Assembly: GCA_024709705.1 (NCBI GenBank)
Contig: JANJWE010000038.1
Coordinates: 1-15,101, forward strand
From: Flavobacterium sp.
GTDB lineage: Bacteria; Bacteroidota; Bacteroidia; Flavobacteriales; Flavobacteriaceae
DNA: 15,101 bases
Direction: 5' to 3'
Both the position numbers and the translations under genes were made by a program. The notes under the pieces were generated by a model. It was not told the DNA's origin and did not search any database. It was given only the letters and a program-made list of their open reading frames with translations. Positions 7,242-12,828 of the stretch are shown here, one piece after another (within the stretch, counting starts at the first letter, position 1; the number at the start of each line of letters is the position of its first letter).

Positions 7242-8260
7242 TAGTATGCAATTTTTGATCCATCAACCGACAACTGACAACCATCAACTCTTCTCGGTTT
7301 AAATTCTTTCGCTACTTCGGCTATTAATTGGATGTGTTCCGGAGTTGTGCCGCAGCAACCTCCAATAATATTGACTAAATTATCTTGCAAATAGTCACGG
7401 ATTAACGCTTGCATTTCTTTCGGAGTTTGGTCGTATTGACCGAATGCATTAGGCAGTCCCGCATTGGGATGAGCGGAAATATTGAGTTGTGTATTCATCG
7501 CTAATCGTTTCAAATACGGTTTCAATTGGTCTGCACCTAGAGCACAATTGAATCCGATGCTTAACAATGGAATATGTGAAATGGAAATTAAAAAAGCTTC
7601 AACAGTTTGACCGGAAAGGGTTCGTCCGGAAGCATCGGTAATTGTTCCGGAAACCATAACCGGAATATCGAAGTTTCGCTCTTCTTTGACTTCTTCGATG
7701 GCAAAAAGGGCGGCTTTGGCGTTGAGTGTGTCGAAAATAGTTTCGACCAATAACACATCGCAACCACCGTCAATCAAAGCTTCTACCTGTTGTTTGTAGG
7801 CGATGCGTAAATCGTCGAACGTTACGGCTCGAAATCCGGGGTCGTTTACGTCTGGACTCATTGATGCGGTTCGGTTGGTTGGTCCGATGGAACCGGCAAC
7901 AAAACGGGGTTTATCGGTGAATTCATCGGCCACTTCTCGGGCGATTTTGGCAGATTGATAGTTGAGTTCATAAACCAAATCTTCGAGATGATAATCGGCC
8001 ATTCCGATGGTGGTTCCGGAGAAAGTGTTGGTTTCTACGATGTCAGCACCGGCTTCAAAATAGGCTCGATGAACGGCTTTCACGGCTTCGGGTTGGGTGA
8101 TGGAAAGTAAATCGTTGTTTCCTTTGAGCGGGTGCGGGAAATCTTTGAAACGGTCTCCGCGAAAATCTTCTTCGGAGAAATTGTTTCGTTGCAGCATGGT
8201 TCCCATAGCTCCGTCGAGGACGAGGATTCTTTCTTGTATGGCTTTTTCTATTTTTGACAT
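7241..8260 (-). CDS. metH: Methionine synthase, part 1 (homocysteine S-methyltransferase domain)
   Basis: A 339-residue zinc-dependent homocysteine-binding barrel equal to the first domain of E. coli MetH. Visible motifs: [12 protein letters not shown] near the start, [26 protein letters not shown], and the zinc-binding cysteines Cys239 (GFNCALG) and Cys302/Cys303 (GGCCGTTP). It activates homocysteine as a thiolate for methylation by the cobalamin carried on part 2; split methionine synthase is common in Bacteroidetes. The start at 8260 ([17 protein letters not shown]) is used because the 26-codon upstream extension is encoded by a CGCAAAGTTCGC-type repeat and has no family similarity. The C-terminal tail [17 protein letters not shown] lies beyond the usual end of the domain and is encoded by the 7-bp array at 7260. 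First gene of the SAM-I operon. Confidence 0.94.
   Translation of the reverse strand: MSKIEKAIQERILVLDGAMGTMLQRNNFSEEDFRGDRFKDFPHPLKGNNDLLSITQPEAVKAVHRAYFEAGADIVETNTFSGTTIGMADYHLEDLVYELNYQSAKIAREVADEFTDKPRFVAGSIGPTNRTASMSPDVNDPGFRAVTFDDLRIAYKQQVEALIDGGCDVLLVETIFDTLNAKAALFAIEEVKEERNFDIPVMVSGTITDASGRTLSGQTVEAFLISISHIPLLSIGFNCALGADQLKPYLKRLAMNTQLNISAHPNAGLPNAFGQYDQTPKEMQALIRDYLQDNLVNIIGGCCGTTPEHIQLIAEVAKEFKPRRVDGCQLSVDGSKIAY
7260..7287. repeat. 7-bp repeat array in inverted orientation (copy D)
   Basis: Plus-strand units CCATCAA, CCGACAA, CTGACAA, CCATCAA are the reverse complement of GTTGATG, GTTGTCA, GTTGTCG, GTTGATG. The array starts 18 bp beyond the start codon of the four-helix-bundle gene and is the inverted partner of copy C. 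It encodes the [10 protein letters not shown] tail of MetH part 1. Confidence 0.85.
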
Positions 8261-8285
8261 TTTATTTATTAATCTTTTTTTTAAC

Positions 8286-8319
8286 CGCAAAGTTCGCAAA
8301 GGATTTTCGCAAAGTTCGC
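8286..8319. repeat. Direct repeat CGCAAAGTTCGC, two copies
   Basis: CGCAAAGTTCGC occurs at 8286-8297 and 8308-8319 with a 22-bp period. It lies in the leader between the SAM-I aptamer and metH part 1. From memory this type of sequence is a dispersed intergenic repeat in flavobacterial genomes; copy number cannot be checked here. Confidence 0.6.
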
Positions 8320-8343
8320 TAAGACTTGTTTGTTGCACAAATA

Positions 8344-8491
8344 CTTAGCCCCGATAGAAGTGGAAAGCCTTTTGCAGGATTGTTGCCTTTTTTCTTGGCA
8401 AAAAAAAGCGACCAACGGAAGCTCTTTTTTTGACTTAGAAAAAAGCAACAAGACAAAAAAGCTTGTAACGAATAGCGGGATTAGCTTCTAA
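8344..8491. repeat. Structured intergenic repeat element (TTAGCCCCGATAG ... AGCGGGATTAGCTTCTAA)
   Basis: This roughly 148-bp element has complementary ends (TTAG...CTAA and CCCCG...GCGGG on the plus strand). Inside it are smaller hairpins such as TTGCC/GGCAA and GCTCTTTTTT/AAAAAAGC. Its ends look like a dispersed structured element I associate with flavobacterial intergenic regions; it might belong to an Rfam-type motif such as Flavo-1, which I could not check. Here it lies between the SAM-I aptamer and metH part 1, so the operon transcript carries it. Strand of action is not clear. Confidence 0.5.
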
Positions 8492-8527
8492 CTAAAAAAA
8501 TTATCAGGAAAAAGAGGAAATAAACGG

Positions 8528-8626
8528 GTTATCTTTTTCGCCTAGGCGAATAGAATGTAGCACCTTCTACAGTTGCAGGGTTGCTAAGCTTTCACAGGGT
8601 CTAGTCCCTCCGGCTTTCGTGATAAC
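8528..8626 (-). ncRNA. SAM-I (S-box) riboswitch upstream of the metH-metF operon
   Basis: On the minus strand P1 is closed by GTTATC (8621-8626) and GATAAC (8528-8533). The conserved core follows: CCGGAGGGACTAGACCC, TGTGAAAGC, TTAGCAACC. P3 is TGTAG/CTACA and P4 is TTCGC CTAG GCGAA. These are the hallmark elements of the SAM-I aptamer: GGAGGGA..GGCCC, the UGAA, and the GCAACC. High SAM should reduce expression of metH-metF. I see no convincing GC-rich terminator directly after P1; metH part 1 begins about 270 nt downstream, so the expression platform is unclear. Confidence 0.93.
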
Positions 8627-8649
8627 GATCAGTATGTGAATGAACGGGG

Positions 8650-8657
8650 CAAATATA
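8650..8657 (-). promoter_or_regulatory. Promoter -7 element (TATATTTG) for the metH-metF operon
   Basis: TATATTTG on the minus strand is a perfect TAnnTTTG element located 24 bp before the first base of the SAM-I aptamer. The predicted transcript therefore starts just upstream of the riboswitch. Two TAGAA/TTCTA-type palindromes lie upstream. Confidence 0.65.
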
Positions 8658-8675
8658 AAGACAAAATTGATATTT

Positions 8676-8730
8676 TAGAATATTTTTCTGTTTTTTATTT
8701 TAATTTATAACAATTCAGAAAAATATTCTA
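8676..8730. promoter_or_regulatory. Pair of inverted 15-bp elements upstream of the metH operon, candidate operator
   Basis: TAGAATATTTTTCTG (8676-8690) and its exact reverse complement (8716-8730) are separated by 25 bp. Each is itself nearly palindromic: TAGAA-N5-TTCTR. Centres are 40 bp apart, upstream of the metH -7 element. The same 14-bp core occurs upstream of the metY leader promoter, which favours a protein-binding site. A role as an AT-rich 3' hairpin for hom cannot be excluded. Confidence 0.5.
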
Positions 8731-8767
8731 AGAATACCAATTTATTTAGTTATTTGATTGGTTAAAA

Positions 8768-9868
8768 TTAAATGAAAACAGATTCTTTTACTTTTATTTT
8801 TTCGGCAATTTTGAGAATATCGTTTAAAACACCTCGGGCGGTGACTTTTTTTCCGGCACCGGCACCTTGGATGACGATGGGGATTTCGCCATAGGATTGG
8901 GTGTAAATTTCGATGAGATTGTCGGCCCCTTTGAGTTGTCCGAGTGCTGAATTTGTTGAGGTTGAAATGAGTTTGACTTCGAGTTTTTGGTTGGTTACAT
9001 CGAGTTCGCCCACATAACGAAGAACGTGGTTATCGGCTTGTGTGATTTTTGCGATTTCGTAGGGTTTATCAAGCAATTGCTTGTTGGAAGCATATTCAGC
9101 TTTGGTGTTTTCCTCGTTTAAATCGGGTAATAAAAGTGATGAAACTTGCACATCTGAGAACTCTTTTTGAATGCCAATCTCTCTGGCTAAGATGAGTAAT
9201 TTTCGGGCGACATCGTTTCCGGAAAGATCTTCTCGGGAATCGGGTTCGGTGAAACCGGATTTTTCGGCTTCTTTTAAAATGATAGAAAAAGGAGTGTTTT
9301 CGTTACCAAATCGGTTAAAAATATAGCTCAATGAACCGGAAAAAACACCTCTGATTTTAGTAATTTTCTCGCCGGAAAGATACAATTCGTTGATGGTTTG
9401 AACCACGGGAAGACCGGCTCCCACATTGGTTTCGTATAGAAAATATTGATTGAACTTTTGAAGATTTCGACGTAATTCTCTGTAAAAATCAGTATGCAAT
9501 GTATTGGCTTTTTTGTTAGCAGCCACGATGCTGAATCCGTTTTGAATGAGTGGAATGTAAAATTTAATTAATTCGTCACTTGCCGTGGCATCGACGGCGA
9601 TGAGATTTTCGAGGTTGTTGGATTGCACATAATCGACAATATCTTCGATAGAATAAGGAAAAGCAGCTTGTTGAAAATTGGATTCCCATTGGTTTTTGAT
9701 GCCGTCTTTTTCGAAAAAAGCGACAGTTGAATTGGTTATAATAGGAAATCGGAGGTCGATATTTCTTTTTTCGAGAAAAAATTGCTGACTTTCTAAAACT
9801 TGATTGATGAGTGTACTTCCTACGTTTCCGATTCCGAAGAGGATGACATTGATTCTAAGCGTTGACAT
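8768..9868 (-). CDS. hom: Homoserine dehydrogenase (ThrA C-terminal-type, monofunctional)
   Basis: A 366-residue NAD(P)-dependent enzyme that reduces aspartate semialdehyde to homoserine, the branch point to methionine and threonine. It has the N-terminal nucleotide-binding GIGNVG (12-17), AANKKA with Lys119 as the likely catalytic lysine, ETNVGAGLPV (146-155), GSLSYIFN (178-185) and the family signature from Ala201 to Lys223 with Asp219 and Lys223 (DLSGNDVARK). It resembles the dehydrogenase half of bifunctional ThrA, but there is no aspartokinase part and no C-terminal ACT domain, so no built-in threonine feedback site is visible. Its start overlaps the end of metX by 14 bp, so the two are translationally coupled. 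As last gene of the metY-metX-hom operon it is probably devoted to methionine supply. No strong intrinsic terminator follows. Confidence 0.93.
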   Translation of the reverse strand: MSTLRINVILFGIGNVGSTLINQVLESQQFFLEKRNIDLRFPIITNSTVAFFEKDGIKNQWESNFQQAAFPYSIEDIVDYVQSNNLENLIAVDATASDELIKFYIPLIQNGFSIVAANKKANTLHTDFYRELRRNLQKFNQYFLYETNVGAGLPVVQTINELYLSGEKITKIRGVFSGSLSYIFNRFGNENTPFSIILKEAEKSGFTEPDSREDLSGNDVARKLLILAREIGIQKEFSDVQVSSLLLPDLNEENTKAEYASNKQLLDKPYEIAKITQADNHVLRYVGELDVTNQKLEVKLISTSTNSALGQLKGADNLIEIYTQSYGEIPIVIQGAGAGKKVTARGVLNDILKIAEKIKVKESVFI

Positions 9869-10850
9869 ATTTGTGGGTGTTTTGAGTGTTGAAAATGGGT
9901 GCTAAAAAAGTAGCTAATTGGCTGAATTCGATTAAAAAAGCATCGTGAACGTGGTCGTATTTTATTTCGTGGTAGAATACATTTTCTTTCACTTGTTTTA
10001 AGTTTTGAAAGGTTTTGAGATTTTCATCTGCGATAAAAAAGTAATCGGTATCTACCGATACAATATGAATATTGGCTTGGATTTGGCTTGCGACTGACAC
10101 AAAATCTTTTCTGTTTCCGGTAATATCATTCGTTTTTAGCAGATGATTCATTAGTTTGTACGATGCTAATCGGAAGCGTTTTTTGAGTTTGGATCCGTGA
10201 TTGGTCAACCAATTTTCCACTTCAAATCCGGATGAATTTGAATTTCGTTGAAAACGTTGATTGATGGATTGCGGTGTTCGATACAACAACATCGCGTGTA
10301 AGCGAGCATCAGCAATGGGATCGTCAGAATTATTGAGAATTTGGTCTTGAATGAGCACATTTGCAATTACCCAATCAGTCGCTTTCCAATCGGTTGCAAT
10401 CGGAATCAGGTTTTGAATCTTGGTTGGATGTTGAGCTGCCATTTCCCAAGCTATGGCACCACCCAAACTACCGCCGATGACGGTGAAAAGCTTGTGGATA
10501 TTGAGATGAAATAATCCTTCCCAAAAAATTCTTGCGACATCACAAATGGTAAAATCTTTGTAATCGGAAATGAGATTTCCAAAGACATTATCGTAGCCGT
10601 TCCCGGGAATATTGAAAGCGATGATGGTGAATTGCTTGGTGTTGATGGTTTTATTTTCACCAATTAAATCGTTCCACCAACCGTTTTCGCCAGTGATGGT
10701 TGAATTTCCGGTTAACGCGTGATTCACCAAAACTACAGGAGCAGCACCAAGGGGCTGACCAAACGTTTCGTAATACAACGGAATATAGGGTTTGACTTTT
10801 CCAATATCTAAATTGAAATTAAATAAGTCGAGTTTTTTTAAATTTTTCAT
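9855..10850 (-). CDS. metX: Homoserine O-acetyltransferase
   Basis: A 331-residue alpha/beta-hydrolase-fold acyltransferase that makes O-acetylhomoserine from homoserine and acetyl-CoA. Visible family blocks: VNHALTGNS (42-50), NGWWNDLIG (56-64), FNIPGNGYDN (79-88), and nucleophile elbow IGGSLGG with Ser128. The catalytic Asp is probably Asp269 (VDTDYFF), and the catalytic His is His302 in YDHVHDAFL. Acetyl rather than succinyl use is inferred from the MetX fold and from the neighbouring O-acetylhomoserine sulfhydrylase. The ATG at 10850 fits the family length. It follows metY after 82 bp containing a strong hairpin, and overlaps hom by 14 bp. Confidence 0.94.
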   Translation of the reverse strand: MKNLKKLDLFNFNLDIGKVKPYIPLYYETFGQPLGAAPVVLVNHALTGNSTITGENGWWNDLIGENKTINTKQFTIIAFNIPGNGYDNVFGNLISDYKDFTICDVARIFWEGLFHLNIHKLFTVIGGSLGGAIAWEMAAQHPTKIQNLIPIATDWKATDWVIANVLIQDQILNNSDDPIADARLHAMLLYRTPQSINQRFQRNSNSSGFEVENWLTNHGSKLKKRFRLASYKLMNHLLKTNDITGNRKDFVSVASQIQANIHIVSVDTDYFFIADENLKTFQNLKQVKENVFYHEIKYDHVHDAFLIEFSQLATFLAPIFNTQNTHKYVNA

Positions 10851-10880
10851 ATCACTTTTTCTAGCTTTTTTTTTTTAAAA

Positions 10881-10911
10881 CTGTCTTTTTTCAAACGTGG
10901 AAAAAAGACAG
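10881..10911 (-). terminator. Intercistronic hairpin between metY and metX
   Basis: A perfect 12-bp stem (CTGTCTTTTTTC with GAAAAAAGACAG, 7-nt loop) lies in the 82-bp metY-metX gap. Downstream on the minus strand come TTTT and then a run of A, so it is at most a weak intrinsic terminator. It more probably protects or separates the metY message and adjusts metY versus metX-hom levels. Confidence 0.4.
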
Positions 10912-10932
10912 CTTTAAACAAACAAACAAAAC

Positions 10933-12225
10933 TTAAACAAACTTTCTACTTTCAATTTTTTCAAACACCGCTTTTAAATCGGCTTTTAAATCTTCAATAT
11001 CTTCTAATCCAACAGAAAGACGAATTAAGTCTTTGGTTACGCCGGTTGCTTCTTGTTCGGCATCAGACAATTGTTGATGAGTAGTGCTTGCCGGATGAAT
11101 GATTAAGGATTTGGTATCACCGATATTGGCCAAAAGCGAGAATAGTTTGGTTTCATCGGCTACTTTTTTGGCTGCTTCAAATCCACCTTTGAGTCCGAAT
11201 GTGACGATGCCGCTTTTTCCTTCGGGTAAATATTCATCGGCTAATGCTTTGTATTTTGAAGTTTCCAAACCGGGATAATTTACCCAAGCTACTTGTTCTT
11301 GATTTTGCAACCATTGGGCCAAAGCCAATGCATTTTCGCTGTGTTTTTTTATACGAATTTCCAACGTTTCCAATCCTTGAATGGTTTGAAAGGCGTTGAA
11401 TGGACTCAAAGCGGCCCCGAAATCACGTAAACCTTCGATTCGAACTTTAGCAATAAAAGAAGCTGCACCCAGAACATCGTAGTATTTTAATCCGTGGTAA
11501 CCGGCAGACGGTTCTGTGAATTCTAGGAATTTTCCGTTGCTCCAATCAAAATTTCCGGCATCAATGATTACTCCGCCCAAAGATGTTCCGTTTCCGGTAA
11601 TATATTTGGTTAAGGAATGAATGACAATGTCTGCTCCGTATTGAATGGGGTTTAACAAATATGGCGTTGCGACGGTATTATCTACAATAAAAGGAACTTT
11701 GAAGGCTTTCGCTTCTTTTGAAATGGCTTTTAAATCGAGTACGTCTAGTTTTGGATTTCCGAGGCTTTCTACAAAATAAGCTCTGGTATTTTCTTGAGAA
11801 GCTTTGGTGAAATTTTCGGGATTGGAGGGATCTACAAAAGTGGTGGTAATGCCTAATCTTGGTAAGGTTACGCTCAATAAGTTATACGTTCCACCGTATA
11901 AACTGTTGGAAGCAACGATGTGATCGCCTGCTTTTAATAAGGTTAAAAAGGTAGTGGCAATAGCGGCAGTTCCTGAGGCAGTAACAACAGCTCCAATACC
12001 TCCCTCGAGTTTGGCTAAGCGTTGCTCAAGTATGTCGTTGGTTGGGTTGTTTAATCGGGTGTAGATAAAACCGGCTTCGGCCAAACCAAAAAGATTAGCG
12101 GCGTGTTGGGAGTTGTTAAAAACATAGGAAGTGGTTTGATAAATAGGAACGGCTCTTGTTCCAGCATTTTGGGTTACATCGTGTCCTGCGTGTAGGGCGT
12201 AGGTTGCGAATTTTTGTGTACTCAT
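10933..12225 (-). CDS. metY: O-acetylhomoserine sulfhydrylase (aminocarboxypropyltransferase)
   Basis: A 430-residue PLP enzyme of the Cys/Met metabolism family that converts O-acetylhomoserine and sulfide to homocysteine. Diagnostic points: opening FATYALHAGHDVTQNAGTRA and VPIYQTTSYVF, substrate loop YTRLNNPT, GTAAIA near residue 85-90, and Lys207 (IHSLTKYITGNG) as the PLP Schiff-base lysine. The tail has IIHPASTTHQQL and VGLEDIEDL. The length and the GNG after the lysine point to the MetY group rather than cystathionine gamma-synthase (about 380). The start at 12225 is used because an upstream in-frame ATG at 12339 would put the attenuator hairpin inside the coding sequence. First structural gene of the operon behind two attenuators. 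Confidence 0.94.
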   Translation of the reverse strand: MSTQKFATYALHAGHDVTQNAGTRAVPIYQTTSYVFNNSQHAANLFGLAEAGFIYTRLNNPTNDILEQRLAKLEGGIGAVVTASGTAAIATTFLTLLKAGDHIVASNSLYGGTYNLLSVTLPRLGITTTFVDPSNPENFTKASQENTRAYFVESLGNPKLDVLDLKAISKEAKAFKVPFIVDNTVATPYLLNPIQYGADIVIHSLTKYITGNGTSLGGVIIDAGNFDWSNGKFLEFTEPSAGYHGLKYYDVLGAASFIAKVRIEGLRDFGAALSPFNAFQTIQGLETLEIRIKKHSENALALAQWLQNQEQVAWVNYPGLETSKYKALADEYLPEGKSGIVTFGLKGGFEAAKKVADETKLFSLLANIGDTKSLIIHPASTTHQQLSDAEQEATGVTKDLIRLSVGLEDIEDLKADLKAVFEKIESRKFV

Positions 12226-12296
12226 GATTGTAAGTATTAAGATTAAAGTATTAAGAATTAAGATTTTTAGATTATTTGATTTTTGGATTTTTGGAT

Positions 12297-12334
12297 AAAA
12301 AAAAGTCCTTTTGGATGGCTTACCAAAAGGACTT
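12297..12334 (-). terminator. Attenuator terminator 2, directly upstream of metY
   Basis: On the minus strand a perfect 12-bp stem (AAGTCCTTTTGG with CCAAAAGGACTT, 8-nt loop) runs into eight U residues about 70 nt before the metY ATG. The 5' arm CUUUUGG can instead pair with CCAAAAG in the end of leader peptide 2 (12371-12377), and the pairing can be extended to about 9 bp with one G-U. Confidence 0.92.
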
Positions 12335-12358
12335 AACAAAACAAGTATATAACTGTAA

Positions 12359-12451
12359 TTATGTTTTTCGCTTTTGGCAATGAGGAATCATCATGCAACA
12401 ACAGATGTGCATCATCATACGATTCATTGTTATTTTTTTTGTAGTGTTCAT
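12359..12451 (-). CDS. Met/Cys-rich leader peptide 2 of the metY-metX-hom operon
   Basis: The core reads MNRMMMHICCCMMIPHC and ends QKRKT followed by TAA. Within it are three consecutive Met, three consecutive Cys and two further Met codons. Translation may start at 12427 (22 codons) or at the in-frame ATG at 12451 (30 codons, adding MNTTKKIT), which has a more typical A-rich upstream region. The Gln-Lys codons contain CCAAAAG, a copy of the 3' arm of terminator 2. Stalling at Met or Cys codons would leave this copy free to pair with the terminator's 5' arm and permit metY transcription. The peptide is probably a pure sensor of charged tRNA-Met and tRNA-Cys. No TAnnTTTG promoter is seen between it and terminator 1, so it should be read by transcripts that escape attenuator 1. 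Confidence 0.85.
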   Translation of the reverse strand: MNTTKKITMNRMMMHICCCMMIPHCQKRKT

Positions 12452-12507
12452 TTTTTTGGATTGTTGTTTAACTAAGATTCTAAATTGTTGAATTTAAGTT
12501 TTGATTA

Positions 12508-12537
12508 TAAAAAAACCTCTGCTTTTGGGCAGAGGTT
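12508..12537 (-). terminator. Attenuator terminator 1, between the two leader peptides
   Basis: On the minus strand AACCTCTGC pairs with GCAGAGGTT (9 bp, 6-nt loop) and is followed by a run of seven U (counting the last two stem bases). The 5' arm CCUCUGC is also complementary to GCAGAGG at 12580-12586 inside leader peptide 1, giving an alternative 7-bp antiterminator. Confidence 0.92.
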
Positions 12538-12564
12538 GAATTGTATATATTTTAAAAATTAAAA

Positions 12565-12639
12565 TTATGCAATAGGTATCCTCTGCGGAGCTTTCCACAT
12601 CATACGACAACACATATTGCAAATTGTAAAATTCATCAT
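12565..12639 (-). CDS. Met/Cys-rich leader peptide 1 of the metY-metX-hom operon
   Basis: A 24-codon ORF begins MMNFTICNMCCRMMW and ends KAPQRIPIA with TAA. Five Met and three Cys codons lie in the first 14 positions. An AGGA stands just before the ATG pair, and a TACATTTG promoter element is 17 nt upstream, so the leader is about 10 nt long. The codons for Pro-Gln-Arg contain GCAGAGG, identical to the 3' arm of terminator 1, which follows 27 nt after the stop. A ribosome slowed at Met/Cys codons would expose GCAGAGG and favour antitermination. Homology to any protein is neither expected nor seen; the evidence is composition, position and RNA complementarity. Confidence 0.85.
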   Translation of the reverse strand: MMNFTICNMCCRMMWKAPQRIPIA

Positions 12640-12655
12640 TCCTATTTTGATTGGA

Positions 12656-12663
12656 CAAATGTA
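12656..12663 (-). promoter_or_regulatory. Promoter -7 element (TACATTTG) of the metY-metX-hom operon
   Basis: TACATTTG on the minus strand matches TAnnTTTG perfectly and sits 17 nt before the leader peptide 1 ATG. It overlaps by 2 bp the proximal TAGAA-N5-TTCTA palindrome, so a bound protein there could block it. No TTG -33 element is obvious. Confidence 0.6.
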
Positions 12664-12706
12664 GAAACATTTTCTAATTTATAAAAATAAATAGAATATT
12701 TTTCTA
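12662..12706. promoter_or_regulatory. Two TAGAA-N5-TTCTA palindromes upstream of the metY operon, candidate operator
   Basis: TAGAAACATTTTCTA (12662-12676) and TAGAATATTTTTCTA (12692-12706) share half-sites TAGAA and TTCTA with a 5-bp spacer. Their centres are 30 bp apart, about three helical turns. The distal copy matches the elements upstream of the metH operon in 14 of 15 positions. Overlap with the -7 region suggests repression. Confidence 0.5.
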
Positions 12707-12782
12707 AATTATTTTAATTTTTGGCGTATATATAGATTTATAATCTATTTGCTTTAATTATATTAGAAAAATAAATTACAAA

Positions 12783-12806
12783 AAATCCGGAACATAGTCC
12801 GGATTT
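12783..12806 (-). terminator. Terminator of the T9SS-secreted protein gene
   Basis: AAATCCGGA pairs with TCCGGATTT (9 bp, 6-nt loop) and on the minus strand runs into a short U tract, 22 bp after the stop codon of the gene at 12829. The region from here to 12707 is AT-rich with no gene. Confidence 0.85.
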
Positions 12807-12828
12807 ATGAATTCTTTAAAAAGGAAGA

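Noticed and set aside
4117..7287. CRISPR array
   Set aside because: The repeats are contiguous 7-bp units with no spacers of constant length and no cas genes.
8261..8338. N-terminal extension of metH part 1 by 26 codons
   Set aside because: The extension is a translation of the CGCAAAGTTCGC repeat; family similarity starts at [17 protein letters not shown].
8676..8730. Intrinsic terminator of hom
   Set aside because: The arms are 25 bp apart, very AT-rich and without a U-tract, and the same element occurs upstream of the metY promoter where no gene needs terminating. An operator is preferred, though not proven.
12226..12339. N-terminal extension of metY by 38 codons
   Set aside because: It would place the perfect attenuator hairpin and its U-tract inside the coding sequence, and the residues have no family similarity. 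The ATG at 12225 gives the normal MetY start.
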